This document shows positions 32,143 to 42,960 of a stretch of 64,000 nt of DNA, in pieces. The stretch's first letter is position 1, and each line of letters opens with the position of its first letter. The DNA is from Gautieria morchelliformis. Its lineage: Eukaryota > Basidiomycota > Agaricomycetes > Gomphales > Gomphaceae. The stretch lies in assembly GCA_015179125.1 (NCBI GenBank), contig WHVA01000035.1, forward strand, positions 1 through 64,000, given 5' to 3'. A program made the translations under genes and the position numbers. The notes under the pieces were generated by a model. That model worked only from the letters and a program-made list of their open reading frames with translations. It was not told the origin of the DNA and did no database searches.

Positions 32143-35100
32143 CTCTGAATGTCCATCTGCTCCCTACGACATTTGTCCCTTCTGGTCTCTCGGTTAATTC
32201 CCATGTTTTGTATCCCATCTGTAGGTCATATTCGTCCTGACATGCCTTTCTCCATTTCTCTGCTTCTCTCGACTTCATCGCCTCTCTGTCACTTGCCGGT
32301 TCATCTTCTGCCAATACTATGAATGCTGTCTCCGTTTCTTCAAGTGTCGTTCTTCCTCGTGCCATCGCTGCCACCTCTGTGAGTAATGCTGTGTGTCGCT
32401 TTCCCTTCCCATAATCAGTGTTTGATGGATTCATCCATGGTCCCTTCAAGAAGTCCTTCGGTGCTGTTTCCTCGCTTCCTTCTCTTCCTGTATCCCCTTC
32501 TGACTGTTCTGTTGATTTTTCCCTCTCGTTGTTTTCTGTTTCTGTTCTTTCCTCCTCCTCTCGTTGCTTTGTCACAATCCCCTCAACTTCTTCCGCTTCA
32601 ATCTCCTCCTCTTCTTCCAGACTTAGATCGATGAGTGGTGGGATGTTGTTGTTGTTGTTGTCTCCAGCTGGATCATTTCTGGATTGCGACGGTGGGGAAA
32701 ATGATGGTAGCTTTCCGTCGAGTACCCATAGGTAGGGGTCGTCATCCTCCTCTTCCATGTGTAGAGTAGTATGTTCAACGTGTTTTAGTTCATCGAATAC
32801 TACATCTCTGGACTTCATCAGCGTCTGAGTTCGTGGTATCCACACCTTGTAAGATTTTGAGTTGTCAAAATATCCCACAAAAATTCCTTCAATCGCTTTG
32901 TACTCTCCCTTCTTCCTTGTGGCTTTTGGGACTAGTGCCCAACACCTGGATCCATATGTTCACAGCCAATCGAGTCTGGGCCTGGTTTTCCAAAAGGCCT
33001 CGTAAGGTGACTTGTTGATTTTCATGTGTAGTATGGAGTTCTTGACGAAGTTGACGGTGTGTACGCCGGATATCCAGAATCGTTTGCTGAGTTCTGCGTC
33101 GTTCTGTAGGGTGAGGGCTCCTTCCTGTAGAGTCCTGTTGTACCTCTCGGCGATACCATTATGTTCTGGTGTGTGAGGGGTCATAGTTTCGTGAACAATT
33201 CCAAGCTCACTACATGTACTTTCGAATTCCTTCCCGGTGTATTCTCCCCCGTTGTCCGTCCTTATCCTCCTCACCTCTGTTTTCCTTTGTGTCCTTAACC
33301 ATGCAATATATTCTTTGAATGATTTCATGACGGTTGTGCATTCCTTGTTCTTCAGAAAGTCGATGTGTGCGTATCGGGTGGCGTGATCAATCCATGTGAT
33401 GAAATATTTGTATCCTCCAACTGATGTTTCGAATGGTCCACATAGGTCTGATGATACAATGTCTCCGATCTTCTCTGGTGTGTCTTCGATGTTTTTGAAT
33501 GGTGAACACATCTGTTTTCCGAAAGGGCAGTTGGTGCATATATTCAACTCCTCCTCACTACTGATCTTCGGTAAACCGACGCCTGCCTGTTGTTTCCACA
33601 TCTTCTGAATTGTTGACGTGGCGGTGTGTGCTAGTCTGTGATGCCATAGTGTCAATTGATTCAGTTTATCAGAGTAGAGAGCCTTCTCTGGTTCAGGTTT
33701 CATTGATGGTTGAGCCATGTACACGTACAAGTTGTCGATCCTCGTTCCTTGAGCTAAGATTTCGTCCCCCATCAGTAGGGACGTATCGTCCTTGCTGAAC
33801 ATGACGTCTACGTTCGCGTTGGTCATCTTGGCTACGGAGAGTAAGTTGGCATTGAGTCTTGGGACGTATATGACGTCAATCAGTGTGAGGGCTAGAGGTG
33901 CAGGTGAGCGTCGCTTTGTAGTGTTATTCTGATGGTTCCCCTCTGATTGGCTCTGAAGGAGTCTCCGCTGGCTGTTTCGATGGAAATCGGTGGTGTGGGA
34001 TGCATTTCGTCGAATAAATCGATGTTGCCGCATAGGTGACTGGTGGCCCCGGAATCGACTAGCCAGATGTGTACATTGTCCTTTATGGCTGATAATGCCA
34101 TGGAATCTGTCGATAGGATTATGTCACTGACCTCGGGGTCTGCTTTCGTCTCCTCGTGCGCCATCATGACAATGTCTTTCTTCGGTACGTTGGCGAATTG
34201 TGCTGAATCATTGCTGGTGTTCGGTTGGTGTTGCTGAGGTGGTGTCGGTCTGTTGTTTTCGAATCTGTTGGGTCCGTTGTATCCCCCTCCCTGTGAGTTC
34301 CCTCCTCCCATCATGTTCCCTCCGTGTGCGTTGTTGTATTTCCTCCATGGTTCGTGTATTGCTAGCCCTCCTCCTGGTGTGTGACATCTCAATGCTGAGT
34401 GGTTCGGTTTGCCGCAGTTGTTGCAGGAGAAGTTGTGTCCTCCTGACTGTTGGATCGGGGGTCGATTCTGTTGTGTGTTGTAGCTGTTGAATGTCGGTCG
34501 AGTCGGTGAGTTGTTGAAATGTCTGGGTTGTTGAGTCTGTGCCACAAATGCCGTGGCTGCTTGTGTTGACACCTCAACGGCTCCTAGGTCAGCTTTGTGG
34601 GCTTCCAATTTCTCTTCAATTTCATCTGGATCTCTAGTAATCATACGTATGGTTTGTGTGATAGGTCTCCATGATTCGGGCACGTTCCTGAGTAGAGTGG
34701 CACAGTGTGTGGAGTCAGCAATGGGGTCGCCCATTTTTGCCAACTGGTTCCTGTATTCTTTCATAGTAGTAATATACTCCGAGACCGACTGTCCCTCTGT
34801 CATGTGATAGTTCTCGTACCGTGTCCTAATGATACTGATTTTGCTCGTGTTGGTTGATTTGAATTTCCTAATCAGTATGTTCCATCCCTCGGCGCATAAA
34901 TCCGTTTCGTCGATGGCCGTCTGTAATTCTGGTGATATACATAGAAGGATTTGACTATACGCAACATTGTTTCTGTCATCCCATTCGTCTTGTAGTTGTG
35001 AGTGGGGTGTTGCCGATCATGTCGATTCCGGCGACCACTGTGATGCGTGGGTCAGCGTTGGTAGGGTAAGTGTCCGTAGCAATGATGTTTTTGTAAATCC

Positions 35101-35340
35101 CTCTGTCCCTCGCTGTTGCCAGTAGTTCCCTCTTCCATGAAATCCAGTTATTCTTGTTGAGTTTTGGTTTTATGTCTCGGAATTTGTGTACATGGTGTTT
35201 TGGTGGTGATTGGGTGGTCATGGGTGCCTGTGCCATTGTGAGTAGAGTCTGAGACTCTTAATCTGTTCTTTAGTGTTGTGAATATTATTTAAGACAATGT
35301 GATTTAATCTCTTAATTATGAGATAAATCGAGTAAGGCTT
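32143..35340 (-). mobile_element. Copia-3 element, 5' part, broken
   Basis: This is a third, distinct Ty1/Copia lineage. In element sense: a short AT-rich stretch (about 35237-35340) that may be the end of its 5' LTR; gag starting MAQAPMTTQSPPKHH at 35236; a CCHC knuckle (CNNCGKPNHSALRC, about 34440); a protease with WLVDSGATSHLCG (about 34060); a pre-integrase zinc region; the integrase core with SSDLCGPF and TDNGGEY (about 33450-33230); an acidic linker; and the first residues of RT to 32143, where Gypsy-1 copy c begins. The rest of RT, RNase H and the 3' LTR are absent. It has a few breaks. Confidence 0.88.
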
Positions 35341-35344
35341 GAAG

Positions 35345-37468
35345 ACGCGCTCGTAGTACAGCATGAACGTCCCCGCGCTCTCCGCCAGCACGCGTTCGAT
35401 GCCCACCTCCTCCACGTTCTCGTCGCTGATCCGCAGCCACCGCGACACCGCGTATGCCGGCATCTCGCCCACGGCCAGCTCGGCCGCGCTCCCCGCCACC
35501 GTCCTCGTCCCCGTCCCGAATCGGCCCGAGCGCCACACACCGCGCGCACTCGCACCCCAGGGGACAGCGCAGCGTCGGCGGCGCAAACCGGCGCGTCCCC
35601 GCCGCGGGCGGGCGGGGCTTGCGCCGGTACGCGACGTAGTGCCCGAAGCTGTGCCCGCCGTAGTGGCACACGACTGCGGCGAGCCGGTACAGCACGCGCG
35701 GCGCGTACGTGGCGGGCGTGGGCGTGTTCGAGCGCGGCGGAGGGGCCGCGGCGGGCGCGGATATGGGCGCAGAGGGCGAGGTGGAGAGCTGCCCGGAGGT
35801 CGTGAAGGCGGTTAAGTCGAGGAGCTCGGGGAATATGATCCGGCAGGTGTTCTTGACGCCTGATGTGCCGTAGTGGATGGAGCGGTTGAGGTGTAAGGCA
35901 AGGACGAGGGGCGGCTGCAGCAGATGCGATGCATGTCAGGCAAGTTAAGTCTCATGAAAATGAAAAAAATAGCGGCAAAACGCACGCGGGCGATCATGGC
36001 CTGCTTGGTGGAGCATCGGCTGAACACCTTCTCCATCTTCACCCCTTTGATATCCTCTTCGATCCGTCCGTCGTCCAAGGCAGCTTTGACGCGCGCCTCG
36101 AGCTTCCGTGCTTCCCGCGCACGCTTCTTCTTGGACGAGCTGACTCCATGCTCCCCGACGCTGATGCCGCTTCCGTCGCCTTCTCCGCCTCCGCAACGAG
36201 CCGCTTGTGCGTCGTCAGCATGGAGCACTTGCGGCATATGCAGTCGTTCAGCAGCTCCAGCCGCGTGTAGTCCGTCAGACAGTCCTCCAGCCGACAACTC
36301 GCCTGTGTCCGCGCGCGCGTCAGCACCGTGCATGCATGCGTCACGAGGTGAACAACGAAGCACTCGCCATGCGGGGTACGGCCAGCTGCCAATTGTCAAA
36401 CGCAAAGTGCATGACCGCCTCGGTATACCCACACTCCACGCAGCTCCGCCGATTCGCCGTCAATCCATCGAACACGCCCTTCGCGACCGCGGCCGCGGCG
36501 TCTTTATCTCTCCCCACGCTGGTCATGGTCATGCTCACCCCGGAGTCCAATTCCTCGCTCGGCGCTCGGCTCAGCTCGCCTAGGCCGCGGTCACGGCTGA
36601 GCTCGTCATCCACGGCCCTGGCCTCGTTCTTCACGGCCTCGGAGACAAGCTGGAAAAGCTCCTGCGCGTCCTGATGCTCCCGCGAGGCGAACAGTGCGCT
36701 CCGTTGTTTGCCCGGCACAGGCCCCGAAAGCGCGTTGATGACAGAAACAGGACGAAGCACGCGCGGACGCGGGGTCGGGGTGTTGAGGTCTAGAATAGAA
36801 AAGAGGACTTTTTAGTGTGTGGACATGAAAATAGGGCTACGTATGGAATCGCACCGCTGAGCGCGTCGCGCAAAGCGTCGACCACGGGCGTAGGCACGTC
36901 TAGGCGCACCGCACGGGAATGTACGGCATCGAGGTAGGGCTGTAAATAGCACAGAGACGCCATAGCCTGCGTAGCGCTGTCATGAGCTCAATGGCCAGCA
37001 GCCGCAGAAGAAGAAGGGCAAACCTGAAGCGTTGAATTGAGAAAACAGTATGTGCCCGATATGTTGACCACGCCCGGGTAGTAGTAGTACAGCTCGTTCT
37101 CACCCTCATGGGTGTCTAAAATAAAAGTCAGATTACCCTCAATCCCCACGGGCGTATTACGAATTCGTGCAAAGCTCACTCTCTGCGCGGGCTGCGGCGT
37201 GGTCCGCGCGCCGCAGGTGGTGCTTCTTCCGGGCGGGCTTCCGCTCTCTCTCTCTGGACGACGACGCAGGACTATCGTGGTCGTACAGCCAGCTCCACGC
37301 GAAGCCGAGTCCGAGGTTCTCCAAAAACATTGCCGCAAGCCACGGGAGAGTACGGCGGGCGTTATACTTGTAATATGTGCCGAGTGCGAGTAGCGGGGCG
37401 AAGCCGAAGACGAAGAGCAGTGGAAGGATCTGTTCCCAAGGCGTGCTGCTGGAGAGGAACGCACGCAA
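35345..37468 (-). CDS. Membrane-anchored ubiquitin C-terminal hydrolase (C19 family, UBP1-like)
   Basis: This host gene encodes a cysteine protease that removes ubiquitin. Exons read 37180-37468, 37024-37115, 36855-36966, 36368-36789, 35986-36302 and from 35914 leftward; introns are 57-71 bp. The ATG at 37468 starts MRAFLSS, followed by a membrane span (LPLLFVFGFAPLLALGTYY), as in fungal Ubp1. The catalytic Cys box is GTYCFLNSTLQ in exon 2, the QDAQELFQL motif is in exon 4, Cys pairs of a zinc ribbon are at CVECGY and CICRKC, the catalytic His box is HYGGHSFGHYVAYRRKP near 35660, and the Asp motif WLRISDENV is near 35420. The intron after exon 4 would use a GC donor. Between the His box and the Asp motif the frame changes, by an unseen intron or a frameshift. 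The C-terminus (LYYERVFKP) runs directly into Copia-3-side sequence without its own stop. Confidence 0.85.
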
Positions 37469-38280
37469 CGAAACTTGGGGCGGAGTTGCAACCTAGGCTC
37501 CGCGGCTCACGCGCCACCGACGTTGTCGTTGTGATGATAGTTGCTTATCTACAGGAGAAGGCACCAAGCTCAGTGAAGTAGCCGCGCGAGCAGTGTTGTC
37601 AGCGCCCCGTCAGACCGGGGTGTATATCGTATATTTATATTCACTACAGAGTATAACTTTGCCCTGCGTGCTCCTTGTGCAGCCGCAATTAATGGCGCAG
37701 GGTATTCCTGCACCACTAGGTACCCTCCCCCATATTCGCACTAGTACCGCTGCCCCGGGTGTTGCTGTTGATCTCCGCTGGGCCTCGTCCTGCTGCAGAG
37801 CCTGAACCACGACTGGCAGCAGGGATGGGTTGGCGATTGCGTGGCTCTAAAGATTCGAAGAGGATGCTACGGGGGAGAACGCAAAGAAAATCGTGCGAGC
37901 AAAAGCTTTACGCCCTATCTTATCCTGTGGGCTACGCGAGGAGACCGGAGCAACAGACGTGAACCCTTCAATACACACCGTTTGTAATCGCTGCATGCAT
38001 GGCATTACTACTGTGAGTAAGTCCAAGCGACCGCGTCGCGAACTCAGCGAAACTCTAGACAGCGAGTGTAATTGAATAGAAAATCTTAGCAATTGGGCTG
38101 AGATATATTGGGAACAAAATTAAGAACTGCGCCAAGAGTCTGGCTGAGGCTAAGTGTTAAGTTCCGGACCGCGTGGCTATTGGGGATCACCATGTGTACC
38201 TTATTTGATGATTTCTCTTTCAAACGCCATCTGCGAATTGCAGTCGTTGCCAATGCTTAATTCACAGATGAAGATTCCCG
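37469..38280. other. Upstream region of the ubiquitin protease gene, no gene seen
   Basis: This would hold the promoter of the gene starting at 37468. No clear core promoter motif can be singled out. Short ORFs on both strands have no recognisable domain. Confidence 0.5.
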
Positions 38281-39585
38281 GTTCATGAATGCATTGCCAC
38301 GCAACGTCGCTGGTTAATGTACTTTGAATACGTCCGAAGACGACCAATCCAATCAAGAATCACTCCAAATTTCCCCACCACCCCTTGGGATGGGTACACA
38401 TTCTCATGACCTGGTGGCCGCCCCAACCCAAGGACCATCATCTCCACACATGGGCCCCCTGAAGCGCAGCGCAAGTCTGGGTCAGAACGAGTCGCAAGAG
38501 CTAAAGTGCGGCGAACGTACCATGTGAAGAATTGATCGCGCTGGCCGAAGACCGGGCTGCACCCCGACACCTTGGTATACTCGGCGGCAGGGATAGCCGA
38601 GCTCCAGCACACAGATAGTCGAACCCCATGCAAATGACCATACTCGGCAGCCGGGATGGCCGAGTATTCGCAGGGTATCAGCATGCTGCCCAAGCTCAGA
38701 GCATGCTCAACGCAGCCAGCATGCTCAACATAGCTTTTAGGACCACCAGGGTGTGCAGCAGGGTCCGCGACTACTTATATATTTGTCCAGGTGCGCGGCC
38801 GATGCGCGGGGGCGAGGGGGGTTCGACCGAAGTCGACGAACGAGAGCAGCAGTCGTTGCAGAAACACGGCAGCGTCCCACATGGATGCGGGGTCTTCGCC
38901 GAACTCGTGTTGAACTCTACGGGCGAACTAGATCGATGCCCGAGGGTGGCGCCGTGCTAATGGGATGTTCGGCAGTCAACGAGGAAGGACAAGACACTCG
39001 GCGAGGGACCTATTTGTAGACGTACAGCGCCGTGTCATGGTAGTACACTGAAATAGATACTTGCAGAAGTATGGCGTCGTGCAACAGGCACGTATCCATA
39101 AAGGAGTGGTGCCTAACAAGGGGACGTGGCGCCTACGGGCAGCACGAAGGCAGGTGGAGGCGAGCTAGACAAACGTCAACTGGCGCAACCATGGGGATAT
39201 GTGCGATAGGGGTACCGGAGAGGCCTCCATGGTCCACCGGATCCGTACGGGTGAAAGACGCAATTGAGCCCACCTTACAGCTGAGCGGCGATCAGTGACT
39301 AGAAGGCATGTAGCAGTGCGGTGGCTTACCAACGTGGGATGGGCTACCTACAGGCGAAAACCTCGCCTCAGACAGAGGCTAGCGTCTCAGCGCATTGGAA
39401 CCATCTACGACCAGAGCCGCCCCCACATTTTTGAAGGGTGAGAGGGGACTTCGCTAGAGGATGATGGCGAGAGCGACTGGGCATACGACGAGCAAGGCGT
39501 CAGCGACGGGAGACGAGCGTACGACGGGCCCCGCAGGAAGTTAGCTAGCATTAATCGCCCTGTGGGGCCTGCTTATATAGAGGCG
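38281..39585. other. Unassigned stretch with two related hairpins
   Basis: No convincing gene is present. At 38577-38602 and 38639-38664 the same kind of hairpin occurs twice (TACTCGGC ... GCCGAG), 62 bp apart. The reverse-strand ORF at 38283-38693 repeats AIPAAEY because of this and is probably not translated. The stretch may be a decayed LTR or other repeat. Confidence 0.45.
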
Positions 39586-39589
39586 CAAT

Positions 39590-39739
39590 GTGCAGCGCAC
39601 GGACCACCATACAATCATGCTGTATAAGGAATATGCTCTTATCTCTGCTCGCCACGTCACCCCGGCGCTTCTCGCGGGCCGATGCCACGGAGGCATTTGC
39701 CTTATATAGCATCATTGTATGTTGGTCCGTGCGCTGCAC
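39590..39739. repeat. 150-bp inverted repeat (possible small MITE)
   Basis: The left arm 39590-39629 and right arm 39700-39739 are 40-bp reverse complements with about four differences (GTGCAGCGCACGGACCA ... GTATAAGG against CTTATATAG ... TGGTCCGTGCGCTGCAC). The 70-bp spacer contains a second small stem (ATGCC/GGCAT). No clear duplication flanks it. It may be a short fold-back element or a structured RNA; neither can be decided here. Confidence 0.75.
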
Positions 39740-39974
39740 GTCAGTCACGATCTCACATTTCCTATCGCAGGCCGCGCGAGTATAACTTATTTCGCCAAAT
39801 TTACCGGCCTTTGGTGCCGCGGCGCCTTGACGCCCGCGGACTATCCCGCGATGCGGGCACGTGACCGCTCTTTGATCTACGGGGACCTTGCTCACCTCTC
39901 GCCGCTCTTCTGCTGGTGCTGGGAGAAAATTCAAAACACCAAGTCGGGATGCGGCTCGCACGGCGCTGGTGTGG

Positions 39975-40225
39975 CCAATCTGGGGGCCACACTAGCGTCG
40001 GGTGGGACGCGGCTCGCGGCTCGCGGCCACACCAGCGTCGGGTGGGACGCTGGCGCGCAGCTTGCAACCCGCACGGCGGTGGGACGCAGGCGCGCGGCTT
40101 CCATCCCGCACGACGCTGGTGGCCAATCTGGGCCCGCACCAGCGTCGGGTGGGACGCCGTCGCGCAGCTTGCAGCCCGCACGGCGGTGGGATGCAGGCGC
40201 GCAGCTTCCATCCTGCACGACGGCG
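39975..40225. repeat. GC-rich tandem repeat, unit about 110 bp, two full copies and a part
   Basis: The blocks CACCAGCGTCGGGTGGGACG, CGCGCAGCTTGCA, CCGCACGGCGGTGGGA and GGCTTCCATCC recur in the same order at about 40028-40138 and 40139-40225, with a partial copy at about 39990. GC content is far above the surroundings. Overlapping ORFs on both strands are composition effects. Confidence 0.8.
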
Positions 40226-40711
40226 CACTCTAGGTCTGCCCTCGGCGGCGCGCGTCCCGCTGAGCGTGCTGCGCCCGGGCCGCACTCCCTATAGTCGAGC
40301 ACGGCGAGCAGCAGCGTGCGCGGGGCCGCGGGAGATCACACCTAACCCGGGCGTGTCCTGATTGTGCTGCCGATTCGGTACCCCAGCGCACGCGATGGTG
40401 GACGCTCCGCAGACACACATGTCTGCGACGGAGTACCGGGATGTCAATCGTTTTTGGTGAGTGCCACCTCTCTTATTTCGACCCGTTCTTACCCCTCACA
40501 TAGGTACAAAATCTCCATGCTCTCCGGACACCCAGGTTGTCCAGGAGTCGACATTCGGTTTCTGCACACACGCACGCGTACGGATCATGCGCGACTTTCG
40601 ATGGGAACGCTGGCCCACTAAGTATAGTACAGTACCAAAGTTCAATATATTTTAGTCCTTCGGTTATCACTCACCAGAAGAGCGCACGATACAATGCAGG
40701 GCAGGCACATG
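40226..40711. other. No gene seen
   Basis: GC-rich at the left, balanced at the right. Only short ORFs without recognisable features are present. Confidence 0.5.
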
Positions 40712-41105
40712 TGCTGGAGCAATTTTGAACACAGGAACACGAAACATGCGACACGCTCTTCATCCTCACCTTCGACGAGCATGGCGGCTTCGCGAACCAT
40801 GTCCCGCTGCCCGTCAGCGTGCCCGCGGGCGATAGCCTCACGTACACCAAGGTCGCACTCGATGGGCAGCTCTTCACGTTCTTCGACTTCGCGTCCCTTG
40901 GCGTGTGTGTGCGGACCATGCTCATCTCGCTGTGGGTCATGCAGGGCGCCAAGCATAAGGGGCAGAACGCCGGTGGCTTGTGCATTCCCATGTCCGTCCT
41001 CGCGTTCCTCACCAAGCTGTGAAACCTCAACTTCCTGACGCCGTGCATCGCATGCCGTGACGTTCGAGAACCTCCTTTTAGATGAGAAGAGGGAGACATA
41101 TATCT
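40712..41105 (+). pseudogene. Phosphoesterase (acid phosphatase type) pseudogene, C-terminal part
   Basis: This is a host-like remnant of a secreted fungal phosphoesterase (family of acid phosphatases and phospholipase C). The frame reads DTLFILTFDEHGGFANHVP, then VSVPAGDSLTYTKVALDG, FFDFASLGV and RTMLISLWVMQGA, which follow the conserved order of that family; the DEHGGF motif carries metal-binding residues. A TGA at about 41020 stands where the family has Trp (after FLTKL), and the following FENLLLDEKR lies in another frame, so the piece is dead. The N-terminal two thirds are missing; an acceptor-like CAG stands before it. Confidence 0.78.
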
Positions 41106-42747
41106 TGGTAAATGCTGCGGCTGTCCCGTACTTCAGAGGCATAGCTATATAAAAGGAAAACCTTCAACGTCAACATGTGGCATTCTGAGAAAATAGAGCA
41201 CTTTGGCCTCAGAAGGAATCATGATGCAGAAATGACACCTACCTACTAGTATTAGAGCGAGAGTTCCAATCGTGGCACCGTAGTTTGGGAGCCACGCAGG
41301 CCAAACCAGATAGCTCCCCATGGATGGCATAGGCAGCGGCCACGGCCCATAGACTACAGCGGAGGCAGCTACCGCGCAGGAGCCCCGATTGCGCTATGGG
41401 AGGCAGCCACCGTGATCGTGCCCAGAAATGCGCTATGAGGCACGGCTGACGCACCTCGTAGCTCAGAGCGCCCATGAGAGCTTTGGGCCCCAATACACAG
41501 ACCCCTGAAGAGTGTGTAAATAGCCTCGGGCTTCCGGGCATTTCGGTTTTTTACTGATGTAAGTATTTGAGATGAGCAACATTGTGCAAGGGCGTCCCGT
41601 TGTCCCCAGGCACATTATGCAGCACTCGACAATAGCTCTTGCCCGTTCTCCCTCGTGAAGCTAGATCATGAAGAGAGTGGGTCCTTTGATCCTCCTTTGT
41701 CCTGGCCATACGCTATCATCTCCAGTAAAAGGATCATGCAACTGGCGTCGCCCCGTACTAAGACTGAACTGTGACTGGTGGATCTCAGGCCCACCCATAT
41801 CATGTCTCTGCCCTAACTGGCCTCTGTATAATTCTCTTTTCGCTGGAGCCTGAGAGGACACAATTGAGGCAGACTCCGCCTCAATTGGTTGCTCCAGCTG
41901 ACTCGGATCCCGGCCTCCATTATTTGCCTCAGTGAGAGCTTGTTCGGCTACAGAATTGTAATTTACAATTGGAAAATGCAATGCCAATTGGGATGGTGTG
42001 GTCTTGTGATTTCATTTGCTGCATTTCGGCCCACCAAACGCAACACCACCTGTGTGATTTTGCTCAATTTCACCGAAACCAGCCGAACACCCCTAGTAAC
42101 TACACTTCTGTCACGTGACAGCGCAGTCAATGTTGCGTCGTTTGGAAGCATGGCCTGTCTCGATCGAGACCGGGCACATTGGAGAGGCTCCATAAACACC
42201 AGAAGGATGCCCAAAGGGCCATTTTGTTGGTGCTTATAGGTGCCCTTGCCACTGCTATAACATTTTCTATCAAAAATAGTATTAGACAAAAAAAGCACTA
42301 CCTAATTAAATGTGCATGAGCTTTGTTGCCAGTGCAATGCAGTAAAAGCAAGGGTCGCTGCTGCCTTCTGATTCAGCTTGAGTACCTCACGTGCTTGGAG
42401 GAGCGCAATGGCCAAATTGATACTTTCCTTTTTGGGCCTGACCAGCGAGCACCGGTGTGAACTAGACTCAAACCAGTCTCTATAGTCATTTTACTTCCTG
42501 TAGAGACTGGAGGAACTTATGACACGCGTCGCGGAGTACTATCTCCGCTTGAATTCTTTAATGGGGACTTAGAATTTTCACGCGTTGGTCCACCTAAATT
42601 AGAGTCTTAGTACCTCAATTTGACAATGTCTCACTATGCTTTGTACGGGCACCTGTCCATGCCATGGCTTCCTTCTGGACACTACTTTGTCGAAACTTGT
42701 AGCACAGTGGTTGGCCATGACTGCCAACACAGACCTCGGTGAGTTCA
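41106..42747. other. Mostly unassigned, one possible C-terminal exon on the minus strand
   Basis: On the minus strand 41661-41987 is open for about 108 codons with natural-looking composition (QALTEANNGGRDPSQLEQPI, ending KGPTLFMI); it could be the last exon of a host gene, but no upstream exon or family was recognised. Within it, 41861-41887 is a 10-bp perfect hairpin (CAATTGAGGC/GCCTCAATTG). The rest, including 41988-42747, shows no gene. Confidence 0.35.
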
Positions 42748-42960
42748 CGTAAATAACCCGTATATCTACATGTACATTAGTTATTACATAATCCCAGTGG
42801 GCCCCTTAGGGACCCACTGTATAGTTTATGCGTGGGAACTGGCTAGCGGTCCCCATCGCATCTTACCCTTACACTGTCACTACGTAGCATCAGAATACCA
42901 CACATTGGTCAAGTTCTGTCGTGCTCTTGTGACCTAAGGCTTAAGATAGATATCTTTACA
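42748..42960 (+). repeat. Gypsy-1 copy d 5' LTR
   Basis: This 213-bp LTR ends ATATCTTTACA at 42960 and is followed by the leader that also borders the 5' LTR of copy b. It contains the CAGTGGGCCCC/GGGACCCACTG palindrome shared by all family LTRs. Confidence 0.92.

Noticed and set aside
35312-35815. Overlapping Arg/Pro-rich ORFs on both strands
   Set aside because: They are shadow frames of the GC-rich last exons of the ubiquitin protease gene.
39551-39961. Reverse-strand ORF of 136 codons
   Set aside because: It spans both arms of the 150-bp inverted repeat and shows no protein-like conservation or domain.
40642-41142. Reverse-strand ORF of 166 codons
   Set aside because: It is the antisense of the phosphoesterase remnant and has no recognisable features.
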